From: Phanerodontia chrysosporium | Taxonomy: Eukaryota > Basidiomycota > Agaricomycetes > Polyporales > Phanerochaetaceae | NCBI GenBank assembly: GCA_001910725.1 | Contig: MJGA01000020.1 | Span: forward strand, 310,001 to 374,000 | Length of the DNA: 64,000 bases | Direction of reading: 5' to 3' | Made by a program: the position numbers and the translations under genes | In this document: piece after piece, positions 1 to 11,068 of the stretch | Layout of the letters: every line of letters begins with the position of its first letter | Position numbering within the stretch: the first letter of the stretch is position 1 | Notes under the pieces: generated by a model | Seen by the model: the letters and a program-made list of their open reading frames with translations, nothing else | Told to the model about the DNA's origin: nothing | Database searches by the model: none

Positions 1-70
1 CAGCTCCGACCGCGCCATCAACGACTATGCGCAGGAGTGCTGGAACATCGAGAGCGTGAAGCTCCTCTGA
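1..70 (+). CDS. GPH1: Glycogen phosphorylase, C-terminal end only (partial)
   Basis: The first 70 bases encode the last 22 residues of a protein, ending at TGA 68-70. The peptide SSDRAINDYAQECWNIE matches the conserved C-terminus of glycogen phosphorylases, where an SDR-x-I-x-x-YA-x-x-x-W motif closes the protein. The enzyme releases glucose-1-phosphate from glycogen in the cytosol with pyridoxal phosphate; the catalytic and cofactor residues lie upstream, outside the window. The gene is convergent with the Msb1-like gene that follows. The call rests on a short tail, so the family is probable and the symbol is by homology. Confidence 0.72.
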   Translation, partial: SSDRAINDYAQECWNIESVKLL

Positions 71-505
71 GGCCATTAAGTAGATCCCGCGGCTAGATAC
101 CCGCAACGCGCACGGAAGCCTGGAACCTGTTGTTGTCTGTACTCGTAGCCCCACCCTATCGGGAGACAAAACATGTACGAACATGAGATAGCCTAGTTAG
201 AATTGTGACATGGGTGAAGACATCGGAACGCGAGATAGCACACACTACGCGGAAAGGCCGGAGTATAGTCCGTAAGATATAATAGTTGAGCGTCCTCCTA
301 CACGTTCTTATTACCGACAACGAAAAACGGCGTGAAACAGCAGTATAGCAATAGGGAAAGACGGGGAAAGGCTGTAACAACGGGCACGAGTGGTATGGGG
401 TCTGGTGGGAATAGTGGAGCGGGTATAGAGGTATAGACAAGAGGTATCCAAGGGACCGGGGAAAGCAAATGAGACTAAACTGAAGCGTCCACCTCGTGGT
501 TAGGC
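71..505. other. Intergenic, convergent 3' ends
   Basis: This lies between two convergent stop codons. It is AT-richer than the flanking exons and holds only short ORFs without family features. It probably carries the 3' untranslated regions of both neighbours. Confidence 0.5.
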
Positions 506-3500
506 TTATCTGTGAGAGGAGAATATCAGCGCTGCGCTGTACTTCAGTGATTCGAGTTGCCCACCTTGGGTATCATCTGCTTGTGTAGAATCGGCAGCGT
601 GCAACGAACCGTTTCCATTGGTTTGAACGGCATCATTTTCGCCTTTAGCCTCCAACTCCGGCACGGTAGTCTCGGGCGTAGCGGCCGCAAGCCCTGAGGC
701 CACAGATGTAACACCCGCCTCTTCCGCAGTGATGGCCGCTGCGTCGAGCGCTGCAGGCTCAGGAATCGGCTCGGAGTACTCCGCGCCCGCATCCGCCGCG
801 ATCTCTTCCTCACGCGTGGGCTCAGGCTCTGCGATGGCCGCCTTTGGGACTTCCTCGCTGCTGTCGAGGTGCTCCATGAACGCAGACGTGACGCCTGCCG
901 GACGAGATTCGTCCTCGGGGGTCGAGTCCTCGGGAGTCGTCTCGGATTGTGCAATCTCCGGCCCAGCAGCTGGTTCGTCCGCTTGCGAGGCCTCTGCGGC
1001 ATGAGCAATAGCAGCAGGTTCGCTCGAGTTGAGGGCGACCTCGGGTCCGGGGGTGCTACCAGTAAGGACGACAGGCTCAGGGGCAGGCGGGAGCGCCTTC
1101 TCGGTTGCCTCGCCCTCAGCAGTCGGTGCCCCAGTGTCGACGGGCACCACGACGTCCTCGGCATTCGCAGGAACCGGGATGGTAGGCTTCTCAGGGGCCT
1201 CGGCTTCTGTCTTAATTGTCTCCGTGGCAACAGGCGCGACCTCGGTAGGGGCTTGTAGCGCTTCCGCTTCTACGAGAGGCACAGCAGGGAGAGCAACCTC
1301 AGCATTAGGAGAAGGCGACGAGACCGCTGGCACAGGCTTGCGGGTGACAGAGGTCGTCAACCCCAAGCCTTGCACCGGCTTCGCAGAATCAAGGGCGGGC
1401 ACAGGCGGGATAGTGGACTCGTCCTCAAGGATCTCGCCCATCTCGCCGATGCGCGGGCTCTTGGTGCCGCTCTTGATGCTCGTCTTTTTCGAGCCCCCGG
1501 CCGGCGGGTCCGCGCGGTTCTGGGTGTTGAAGAAGCTGAAGCGCTTGATCGTCGGCGAGAACGTGAAGCTCTTGCGCCCGGGAATGCTCGCGCTCACCGA
1601 CGGGCGGGGCGAGGCCTCGCGGCGGTCCGCGCTCGGCACCGGCGGGAGCGGCGGCGGGACGGGGCGACTGATCGTCTGCTCGACGACGAGGAGGCTGACC
1701 TTAGACGAGGGCTCGCGCAGCTGGCAGACGACGAAGGCCGGCCAGTCGGCGGAGATGGGATCCAACAACGCATCGCTCCAGAAGTCGAAGAACGCCTCGT
1801 CGACCTGCACGAGGTCGACGCGCTTGACAGACGATTTCGGCTTAGACTCGGCATTGGAGTTTGCAGGCGGCGCTGGCTTGCGAGTGTGGGTGTCGAGAGT
1901 TGTCGAACGGCCTCGGGGTGGCGAGGGGCGACGGCTCGAAGTTTGGGACGGCGAACTCTTCTCCACGTCTGCCAGGCTCAGTGACAAACTCTGACCGATG
2001 CTGGACTCGCCAAAGCCGGTCGTGGAGAAGTCAACCCAGTTGGTGAGGGAAGAACCCGTTCCGTTGTGACCATTCGTCTTGCTGTCTCCGTTGGGGTTGC
2101 CGACAGACGCCGATCGCGTGCGCGCAGGAGACTCGGGAGCTTGAAGCATGGACGGAGACGGAGAGGAACTCGTGCCGCCCGAGGTGGTAGAGCTTGACTG
2201 ATCCGCGGGAACTAAAGAGAGCAGACGCAGGGACTCGTCATCCAGGATCTTGCTGAGAGCTAGGTGTACGCTTTCTGGCTCGCCTTGCCCAATGCCTTGG
2301 CCTTGAGGTCGTCAAGGATGGTGTTGGCAGCATCCGTGGTGTTGGCATCGGACGCGACGGGTGCCTTGAGCGCCTCAGAGATAAGTCGCAAAGGATGTTC
2401 CCGAGAGGGACGCGGAGATGAGGGTGTAGGAAGCAACGTGTCTACCCGAATGAAAAGCGCGTCGCGTTGGCGAGTTGAGAAGCGAGGCACAGGCAAGAGT
2501 GGCAGGCCGTCATTTGAGCTCGTAGAGACAGTTTCGCCGTGGTATGGATACTGCTTCACGAGTTCAGACAACCGTAACGGCATCCTGTGGCCGATGTCCT
2601 CCTCTCTAGACACCAGTTCAATGCAATTTCGGCGAGAGCAGAGGAATAGCGTTACCTGATGTATGCTAGGAAAAGGTGCTCGAAGATGCGTCCAGCTTGC
2701 TCCCAGCGCTTGTAGAACTGGGACCAATTCTCGCTTGCCTTTGCCCTCTCGGCTGTGACCATCCAGAGGCCGAAGAGCTTTGACAATTTGCTAGCAGATG
2801 TGCCAATTGCTTCCCATGCGCGGCGAATGAGGACATGATGTCCAGTAGAGCCGTTAGGAGCTGGAGGTGTGCAGGCGGGAGCAGCGGGACGAGAGACTGG
2901 GAGAACGCTCTTGGTGGATAGTTCGAATCGCGTTCAGTTGTTGCAAACCTCGTGTACCACGACCATTCAGAAGGCGATGCATCCTTGCCAAACGAGGAGC
3001 CGTCCAACTGGAGGTGTCGCACGCCCCAGCGGAGCACGCTGGCGATGTCGTGGGGGTCGCGAGTGTAGCTTAACTCTGTTTCGAAGATAGCTGAAGGAGA
3101 TGCGGGAGTTGGAGAGAGCGTGGTGATGGGGGATTTAGGCCCCAGAGAAAGAATAAAGAGGGAGATGAGCCTGCGCTGGATCTCGGGTGATGCAGAGTAC
3201 CAGTGGGGGTGCATGAGACCGAGGGATTCGAGACCTAGCGAATATTTAGCATCATGGACGGTGGTGCTGCCAGGCAGCACTGGAGGTGGAAGAGCAGCTC
3301 ATAAAATTACAGAGAGCCTAGCACTTACCGCCTCGTTCTACAATTGCACTGGAACATGCCTTCACCAGCAACAGGGCCTCCAACGGACTGAGTCTGCGTT
3401 CGCCAATGACCTCGTCCGACAGGAGACTGCTGCTCTCTGGGTCCGCCTCGAAGACAACGCCGAGGGCACGGCTCTTCTCCTCTTTCGGCACGGGGAGGTT

Positions 3501-3786
3501 GAGGGTGAGTGCGGTGCGGACGCAGACGTGAGAGTGCTTGGTTGCTGTTTGTCGAGCGTACGCGACCGGCTGCGAAAGAGGGCGAGTGAGCTCTCCTTCA
3601 CGCTGGTGGGCTGGGCTGGCGACGCGTCTGTGAACTGCACGGCCGAGGGTGAGGTGGCGGGGAGACGGCTTCATATTTACCCTCGAGGAGCGACGGGTGG
3701 GACAGTCGCTTGTGCGCGGACGGGGTCGAAGTCGCCTCCTTCTCGTCCTTCTTACGTCCAAAGACCTTTGTCAAAAACGAGGGCAT
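506..3786 (-). CDS. Msb1/Mug8-domain protein (cell polarity / morphogenesis), frame-broken in this sequence
   Basis: The start at 3786 gives MPSFLTKVFGRKKDEK, typical of basidiomycete proteins with the Msb1/Mug8 (DUF1708) domain. The domain is spread over exons between about 3500 and 2260, with the blocks EEKSRALGVVFEADPE, GLESLGLMHPHWYSASPE, SKLSKLFGLWMVTAERAK and WEQAGRIFEHLFLAYIR. In yeast Msb1 works with Cdc42/Rho-linked polarity and cell-wall signalling; that role is inferred here. From 2149 down runs a ~550-residue disordered tail rich in Pro, Ala, Glu and Ser, with a conserved-looking block near VDEAFFDFWSDALLDP. The frame breaks at 2813-2815 (GGG where GGGG restores HGEAIGTSASKLS) and near 2264-2270, where one added base joins KAYT to ALSKILDDE; exons around 3500-3700 are also unsettled. 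These look like missing bases, not decay. Confidence 0.75.
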
Positions 3787-3972
3787 CTCGTGGCTGATTC
3801 CCGCTCAGAATTAGAAAGGTAGGTCCAAAGGAAGGTCGGCCAGGAACAAGAGGAGGAATGAGGGAAAGTACGGTTGGAGGTGGCAGAAAGCAACCCGCCC
3901 GCCGGCGCTAGCCAACTACGTTCTCACTTCAACATCATCTCCCCGCCATACGCCTTCTCATATTGGCACACC

Positions 3973-4526
3973 ATGTTCTCCGCATTCAAACTATCGAGGG
4001 TGAGTCGCCGTCTCACTCGAAACGAGCCTCATGCTGACGATAGCAGCCGCAAATATCTATCTTGTGAGTCTGCTGCGTTGTGGTATGATATCACACCACA
4101 GGGCCGAACAGCTCCACCAGTCACTCGCCCTCTTCCCCAGCCTCTGTGCAGGCTCTGAAGCTGCTCAACGCCGCAATAAGCGGCCCATATCCTCCGTCAA
4201 AGCCGTCTGCACCACCTCTGTCGTTCAACCTCGAGGTCGTCGAGAACCAACCGCCAACTGCGGACCAGCTCAGGACCATCCTGTCTTACCTGCCAGGAGT
4301 CTCTTCTCTTGATGGCTTCATGTCTGCACACTATGCAGTTGACGCAAAGCCATCAGATCCCGCCCAGCTAACGAAGATAGCCTCCAAGGAGCCACGCGCT
4401 TTAAAGTGGCCCATCGTTGTCAACTGGGAAGGTGGCAAGGCAGCCGTCGGTGACCTCGATGGCGTTAAGCAGATCCTCGAGGACCTTCGCAAGAAGCGTG
4501 ACGGCGAGACGAAGGGAGACGAGTAA
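3973..4526 (+). CDS. Fmp46-like thioredoxin-fold mitochondrial redox protein (DUF1687)
   Basis: Three exons (3973-3999, 4047-4063, 4112-4526) give 152 residues. The first intron is GTGAGT to AGCAG and the second GTGAGT to GAACAG; the second acceptor was chosen because it alone keeps frame and gives PQISIFSTSHSPSSPAS, the usual N-terminal beta strand and loop of the family. Further on are NLEVVENQPPTADQLRTIL and PIVVNWEGGKAAVGD, typical of the thioredoxin-like fold of fungal Fmp46 proteins. No CxxC motif is seen. Yeast Fmp46 was found in mitochondria as a putative redox protein; its substrate is unknown. The tiny first exons are the weak part of the model; the long exon is secure. Confidence 0.78.
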
Positions 4527-6309
4527 TGATAGGCAAGACACGGAATCATTGTATTGTACGTGCCTTCGTGTATTCGCTTTGGGTCGACTAACAACGACCT
4601 CGAACTACAGATCAGGAGGTACGGACATTCTCGGACAGTAGCAGATCCCTGTATTCAAGCACAACTACTGCTCTTTCATTTCTTCAATCATGGATCGCGC
4701 ATACCCTTGAACAATACTACGCAACGATAGGCTGGTACTCATAGCGGTACTCCAACCGCAATTAACCCGGTCCAGCGCATCAGCTAATACTGTCATATTT
4801 CTGGAAGCGCTATGTACAGTATATTGACTGACGCTTTGCCGCACGATTGCCAAAGCCGAGTTACGAACCATATACCTCGTCTTCAGCCTTTCAAGCAGAT
4901 TCTGAACGAGGCATCCACTACACAATGACGTAGTCGCCGAGTCTCTCCATCCTCGCCAACCGCTGGCAACGTTAGCCCCATAATCAGGGATTCTAGTGCA
5001 GTTCGACGTTATCCTAGACTCGCCCTGGGCCGGGTGCGGCATACCTTTGGCGCTTCGGCGTGAAAGCCGCCCGATGGTCCAGACCCCGAGTCGGACTCTG
5101 GCGTTGGTCGACGCCACACGACGCCACATAACAATGGTGAATCGGTGTATGGGGCAACGTACGTGCCCCGGATGCCTCCGCGTTCCTGTACAGGACATCG
5201 GCAAGTTTCTCAGCAGGGACCTGTAAGTAAATGAATGTCACTGCAAGCTGAACTCGAATACATACTCCGTGGCAGACATTCGGCCGAGCACTGGGCTGCG
5301 CAGGGCCTCTAGTGGCATGCTTATCGGACGACCTCTCAGTCTCTCACCGTCAGTCTAACGTGTAGGACCACGACATGCTGGGCCTGCAGAAAAGTCCCAC
5401 GAGAATTGTGTAATAACCACCCGAGTTCTCCCTTAGCACGTCACATATTGTCAGACGCACTCGGAGCACAGGTCGAACCCAAATAACCCTGGGACGCGCA
5501 AGACCTGCAGCTCCCGTCTCCGCAGGGATCGGCATTGGGAACGAAAAGCCGCGGAGCCGCAGGATCGACGCAAGCGTCTCCCGTCGGGATCGGCATTACC
5601 CGACGTCGGAAGTTGCACTCCCGGTTCTGCATTGACTGCTCACCTCACCCGCAGTGAGTCATGGCTCCCTCTGCTCGGTGAACCACGCCGCAGTTTTCTC
5701 AGCCGTTGCAGAATTCCAGATTCTCTTGCCTTGTACACGCACTGCATGATGCGAGGAAGGTGAATGGTGACGTTTGCTCACCAGTCACGGCTATGATTTT
5801 TGCAGAGGCATCGAGGGCGATCGCTCGAAAAATCCTTCTGGCCAAACAGGCGGGTGCTCTCACAGGACAGGCAGGTCGAGCGACGCGTCTTATCACTCCA
5901 GCTGTGGCTTGCGATTGCACGAGCGGGTGCAGTAGCGAGCGGGGCAAACTCTTGACGGCGCCGGATGGGAGGACATTGATCCCGAGGTGACGCGTCGTGC
6001 CGGCTCAGGCTGCCGGCAACTGTTGTCCCGCCAAAAATACTCTCGAGCCTCCAAGTAGGGTGAGCTGAAATGACCAAGTGCGCTGTCCTGCGGTTCGATG
6101 GCCTTCCGTGCCGTGCGGGGCGAAGTCTTGTAGCGTGCAGGGCCTGCGTATGCCCCGGCAGCCTGTGGAAAATTTTGCAGGGCGAGGGAAAGCCACTACC
6201 AACATATAAACTCGCTAGTCCGTCGCCCACCAAGATTAAAAACAGCAGCTACCACGCCTCCTACCACTTCTACCCTTCCTCTCTGCTATAATCGCCCGCT
6301 GAGCCAAAC
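4527..6309. other. Intergenic region, 1.8 kb, no supported gene
   Basis: Only short overlapping ORFs occur (longest 179 codons on the minus strand at 4665-5204), with no recognisable motif, no consistent splice pattern and low-complexity Arg-rich translations. A short imperfect repeat around GGGATCGGCATT occurs twice (about 5524 and 5588). The right end is the promoter of the dehydrogenase. Confidence 0.5.
6205..6210 (+). promoter_or_regulatory. TATA box of the short-chain dehydrogenase
   Basis: TATAAA lies 105 bp upstream of the ATG at 6310, a usual distance for fungal promoters. Positional inference only. Confidence 0.45.
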
Positions 6310-7522
6310 ATGTGCGAAACTGTATTGAAGTACGTCAGGACCGTGCGCGCGCTCTGGCCACCTGCGCCCACGTTTTCCGTCGACCAAATCCCAGATCTCA
6401 CCGGCAGAGTCACCATTGTCACCGGTAAGTACATCCTCGACTCGCTCATGTGCAGCTACTGACCTCCGCTCTTAGGTGCCAACACCGGTGTGGGCAAGGA
6501 GACCGTGAAGGCGCTCCTGCAGCGCAATGCGAAGGTGTATCTGGCGGCGCGCAGCCGCGCCAAGGCGGAGGCTGCCATCAAGGACCTCAAGGATGCGACT
6601 GGCAAGGACGCCATCTTCCTCGAGCTGGACCTTTCGAGCCTTGCGTCCGTGCGCAAGGCCGCGAAGGACTTTCTGGCCAAGGAGCGCGAGCTGCACATCC
6701 TCTTCAACAACGCGTGCGTCTTCTCGCCTCTGGTGCTTCTCTTGGGCTAATGAGAATACAGCGGCGTCATGAACCCCCCAGTCGAGGAGCTCACTGCGGA
6801 CGGCTATGACCTGCAGTTTGGCACGAACGTCCTGGGCCACTGGTACTTCACCGAGCTGCTTCTGCCCGCGTTGCAGGCCGGCGCCAAGAGCGCACCAGAC
6901 GGCTATGCCCGCGTCGTGTACACGAGTAGCAGCGGCGCACACCTCGCGAAGCCGATCAACTTCGACTCCTTCCGCGATCACCCTGTCCGGCGGAAGATCG
7001 GCACCTTTGATTTGTACTTCCAGAGCAAGCTGGTAAGTCGTCGCCGTGGCTTCCGCAGGCTTCAGTCCGTTGATCGAATGTTGCAGCTCAATGGCGTCGT
7101 CGCGCACGAATCGTCTAAACGCTACAAGGACATGAACATCCTCTTCTACGCTGCCGACCCTGGTGCTCTGCGGACAGACCTGCAGCGGCACGCAACCGCC
7201 TTTCAGCAGAAGCTTGCGGTACGTCTACTCATTGCTGATACTATGCCTCTCTGACATGGACTCAATATAGGACTACCTCCTGCACGACGCGTCGTACGGT
7301 GCCCTGACCCAGCTATGGGCTGGAACCATGCCAGAAACTGTGCAGTACAACGGCGAGGTACGGTCACCTCATACGTCACAGTCTCTGGTTTTATTTAACA
7401 TCATTTCGCAGTTTCTGGTCCCATATGCTCGCCCGGGCAGGACCCAGTCCGCGATGTACGACCCTGAGATCGGCAAGCGCGTATGGGCATACATGGAGGA
7501 CCAGATTAAGATCAAGTCTTAG
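6310..7522 (+). CDS. Short-chain dehydrogenase/reductase (NAD(P)-binding, retinol dehydrogenase-like)
   Basis: Six exons (6310-6424, 6476-6713, 6762-7032, 7087-7218, 7271-7357, 7412-7522) with clean GT-AG introns give 317 residues without a frame break. The Rossmann glycine motif TGANTGVG (about residue 39), NNAGV after the third strand and the catalytic YFQSK (Y-x3-K) preceded by the TSSSGAH serine are all present, so the enzyme should be active. The extended N-terminal stretch before the glycine motif and the [14 protein letters not shown] helix fit the WW-oxidoreductase/retinol dehydrogenase-like group common in Agaricomycetes. The substrate cannot be read from sequence; redox of a lipophilic alcohol or ketone is the usual guess. 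It has its own TATA box and is followed closely by ADE13 on the same strand. Confidence 0.9.
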
Positions 7523-7802
7523 TCTCTCGCTCATATCCATCCATCAGATTTATATACCCTCCATCGCTATAACGCATTAGTAAATTATGTTTGTACAGTA
7601 ATACCCTAGTCTCCCAAGGTGTTCCTCAAAATTCCATGGAATTTAACTAAGCCTTCCTAATTTGGGTGCGCTCCCGCAGAATGATGTCGGTAAATGCCGG
7701 CAGGAATGAGATCATGGTGATGGCGATCTCAGAATTTCTGGAGGCGAAGTCATTTCGGGCTCCTGGACTTTGCATCTCGCTTTGCACGCCCACCACAAAA
7801 CT

Positions 7803-9683
7803 ATGGAGGCCTTCGACACCTACCAGACGCCGCTTGCGAGGTGTGATTTTACCTGCTCATTTTTGCGATGCATTGGTCTGAGGCCCAGGACTGCACAGCC
7901 GCTATGCAAGCAAGGAGATGGCGCATCTCTTCTCCCCGGCGGTACGCTGCTCGCCCGGTTGTGTAGAGCAATGACACCGACAGGCGCAACTAGAACCGCT
8001 TTTACACATGGCGGAAGCTGTGGCTCAACCTTGCGATTGCGGAGAAGCAGCTTGGCCTCCCCATCTCGGACGAGGCCATCGAGCAGATGAAGGCGAATCT
8101 GGTGCGTAGCTGCCGCTATCGAATATTGCATGTGTATTCACCTGCCCCCGGCAGCACCTCGATGAGAAGCAGTTCGAGATCGCTGCGGCGGAGGAGAAAA
8201 AGCGTCGTCACGATGTCATGGCGCATGTGCACACCTTCGGCCAGGTTGCCCCTGCTGCTGCAGGCATCATCCAGTGCGTCCTAGATTGTTTCATGGCGTG
8301 TATGCAGGAGGCTCACCTTTAGACAGCCTTGGCGCGACGTCGTGTTATGTCACCGAGTGCGTCCCTACCTTTCTCCTGCTCAAGGTCATAAATTGAACGT
8401 CTCTGAAGCAATGCGGACTTAATCTTCATTCGTGAAGCCCTCACGCTGGTCATTAACAAGCTTGCAGTCGTAATCGACCGCCTGGCCAAGTTTGCTAAGG
8501 AATACCGTGACCTTCCCACTCTCGGGTTCACCCACTTCCAGCCTGCCCAGCTGACCACTGTCGGCAAGCGTGCGACCCTTTGGATCCAAGTGCGTAACGA
8601 CTTACGAGTTCTATGTTGCTCATGACCGACTCTGTCACAGGAGCTGCTTTGGGACCTGCGTAACCTCAAGCGCGCCCGCGACGACATTGGTTTCCGCGGC
8701 GTCAAGGGCACGACTGGCACGCAGGCGAGTTTCCTCGCGCTTTTCGATGGCGACCACGCCAAGGTCGAGGAGCTCGACGCGCTCGTGACGGAGCTCTCCG
8801 GCTTCACGTATGCGTACCCGGTGACCTCGCAGACGTACTCGCGCAAAGTCGACATCGACGCGCTCGCGCCGCTCGCGAGCTTCGGCGCGACGGCGCACAA
8901 GATCGCGACCGACCTGCGCCTACTCGCGAACCTGAAGGAGGTCGAGGAGCCGTTCGAGAGCACGCAGATCGGCTCGTCCGCCATGGCGTACAAGCGCAAC
9001 CCCATGCGCTCCGAGCGCATCTGCTCTCTCTCGCGCCACCTCATGGTCCTCCACCAAAATGCGCTCATGACGTCGAGTGTGCAGTGGTTCGAGCGGACGC
9101 TCGACGACAGGTGCGTTTTGGCTGTAGTCTTCTGCAAGGCGAATGCTCAGACGTGTTACGCAGTGCGAACCGGCGCATCACGCTTCCCGAGGCATTCCTT
9201 ACCGCGGACATCGTGCTTACGACGCTGCAGAACGTCTCTGAGGGCCTCGTCGTGTACCCTAAGGTCATCGCGCGCCGCATCGCTCAGGAGCTGCCCTTCA
9301 TGGCGACCGAGAACATTATCATGGCCATCGTCAAGAAGGGCGGCGACCGCCAGGAGGCGCACGAGAAAATCCGCGTACGTACAATTGCCTCCTGTCTTTG
9401 CATCTTGCGGCTAAGCTTCCGTCTGCAGGTGCTCTCCCACGAGGCGGCACACCAGGTCAAGCAGCTTGGCCTCGACAACGACCTCATCGAGCGCGTCAAG
9501 CAAGATCCGTACTTCGATCCGATCAAGGGCGAGCTCGGCGCCCTCCTCGACCCGAGCACGTTCATCGGCCGTGCGCCAGAGCAGGTCGACAAGTTCCTCA
9601 AGGAGTGGGTAGAGCCTGCGCTTGCGGACCCTGCTCTTCAGACTGTCCTTGCGAAGGGCGAGAAGGCAGAGCTCCACGTTTAG
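7803..9683 (+). CDS. ADE13: Adenylosuccinate lyase
   Basis: Nine exons (7803-7840, 7899-7941, 7994-8101, 8155-8273, 8327-8356, 8409-8589, 8641-9110, 9164-9374, 9429-9683) keep frame throughout and give 484 residues, the usual length. The enzyme cleaves SAICAR and adenylosuccinate to release fumarate in purine synthesis, as a cytosolic homotetramer. Visible hallmarks are [27 protein letters not shown], the catalytic-His segment [19 protein letters not shown], and the fumarate-lyase signature [15 protein letters not shown] with its flexible-loop serine. The start gives [15 protein letters not shown], as in fungal homologues. It is convergent with PAC10, 264 bp away. Confidence 0.96.
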
Positions 9684-9947
9684 TTTGAGAAGAAGAAAGT
9701 AGACATGTACTAGTGATTCTGTGCGTAGGAGTCAAAATACACATCCTAGCCGTGAAAATGTTTGACATAGACTGGGCAATGGAGCACTCACAGAGTGGGT
9801 CAGACAGGTGTAATCCTGAATGAGTAAGGATGAGTATAGGGTCCCGCCTGTCGTAGTCGGTCACGTTCTCGCGGATTTGCAGGCATTGACGGCAGGGAAC
9901 GCAAGCAACAGGATGATTACATTGCTGTTTCTTTTATGTCCTGAGAA

Positions 9948-10813
9948 TCAGCTCTCCACTTTTGCCTTCGGCAAGCCTTCTTTTGCCTCCTTCTCTCTCA
10001 GCTCCCTGCGACGCTTGACGTCCCAGTTGTAAACTCGCGCCGTGTTGACCTCCATGACGGTGATCTGTTCGCGCAGGAACTCGAGGTCCTCGATGACGTT
10101 CGCGAGGCTGCCTTCTGCAGACTCCAGCTTGGACGTCAGGAGTGCGATCGCTTCTGGTATCTTGTACGACAGCATGACGTTGGCCTGATGGAACGGTCAG
10201 CGCTGTCAATGCGAAAGGCGAGCATGTACGCACTCCGAGCCATAGGAAGACCGTGTCGGTGTCTTCGAGCTCTGCTTCTGCGTACAGCGTGTCGTTGAGT
10301 TCAAAGTCGTCTTGAGAGCCTTCTTCTCGCCTTCGCCCTCATCCTCGTCAAGATCAAGGTCGTCTTCGTCATTGGCAGCGCTCTTCCCTTCCTAGAGCAG
10401 GGGTAAGCACTCAGCTGAATGTGTGCAGAACGCGATGCGCACAGAACCAACTCACTCGCCGCTCCCGCAAGAACTCAATCATGCTGAGTGTTTTCTTGAT
10501 ATCGGGGATCTTCTCCTCGAGGCTGCGCCGCCGCTGGGCGAGATTGTGGTCCATGTAGCGGTACTTCCTGCGTGATGCAGTCAGCTCGGGCCTCACGCAG
10601 TCGTTTAACGTGACGTACGCAAGAGCTGCCTGAAACTCTTTCAAAGCACCCTCAACATCGGGTTCGGCACCTAGGTACTCAGCGACATCGGCCTGTCGCA
10701 GTGCGCTCAGCACGAGATTGAATTGTATAAACGCGAGGAGTATTCACGATGAATGGAGCTTTGGGTATTCCCCTCGCGTTGCGTTCTTGCGTCGTCACTG
10801 ATGCACTGGCCAT
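9948..10813 (-). CDS. PAC10: Prefoldin subunit 3 (VBP1/PAC10), one-base frame break
   Basis: Exons at 10813-10748, 10692-10619 and 10567-10456, a fourth beginning after the CTCTAG acceptor, and a last one ending at TGA 9950-9948. The start gives MASASVTTQERNARGIPKAPFI, the family N-terminus. It is one of two alpha-type subunits of the hexameric prefoldin chaperone, which hands nascent tubulin and actin to the CCT chaperonin. Two coiled-coil arms are visible: KYRYMDHNLAQRRRSLEEKI and the C-terminal IPEAIALLTSKLESAEGSL to NWDVKRRRELREKE, joined by the hairpin FELNDTLYAEAELEDTDTV. At 10303-10305 the sequence has three A (TTT on the coding strand) where four are needed to join ALKTT to FELNDTL, so the fourth exon is split into two frames. 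An essential, otherwise conserved gene makes a consensus error the better reading. Confidence 0.88.
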
Positions 10814-11068
10814 CGTAAGACAGAGTTGGATGCGAGGTCACGCAGAGAGCAACCGTTCGAAGTGGTCGCGTCCGTCTCGAGACTGAAGCCCAAGAGCTGC
10901 ACGGCGCTCCTCTTTGGGCGCTTCCTTACCATTGCGGCAATCACCGAGAGACGCTGGACCAGATTTAAACGGCGCTTTTTGCAGCAATTTTTCCTCGACG
11001 CCATGTTCGCTCTTCTCTCTGTCGCCGGCGACATAACATCCTCCTTCAGTCCCGGGTAGACGCACAAC
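10814..11068. promoter_or_regulatory. Bidirectional promoter PAC10 / MRD1
   Basis: 255 bp separate the divergent start codons of a chaperone subunit and a ribosome-biogenesis factor. No TATA box is evident on either side. Shared control is inference from spacing only. Confidence 0.4.

Noticed and set aside
544..1994. Long plus-strand and alternative-frame ORFs opposite the Msb1-like tail
   Set aside because: They are shadows of the low-complexity Ala/Pro/Glu-rich coding exon on the minus strand.
2250..2275. 17-nt GT...AG micro-intron in the Msb1-like gene
   Set aside because: Removing it restores frame, but 17 nt is far below fungal intron lengths here, and adding one base gives a smoother peptide; a missing base fits the pattern seen elsewhere.
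4665..5204. 179-codon minus-strand ORF
   Set aside because: No domain, no splice logic and an Arg/Thr/Ser-rich translation typical of random GC-rich sequence.
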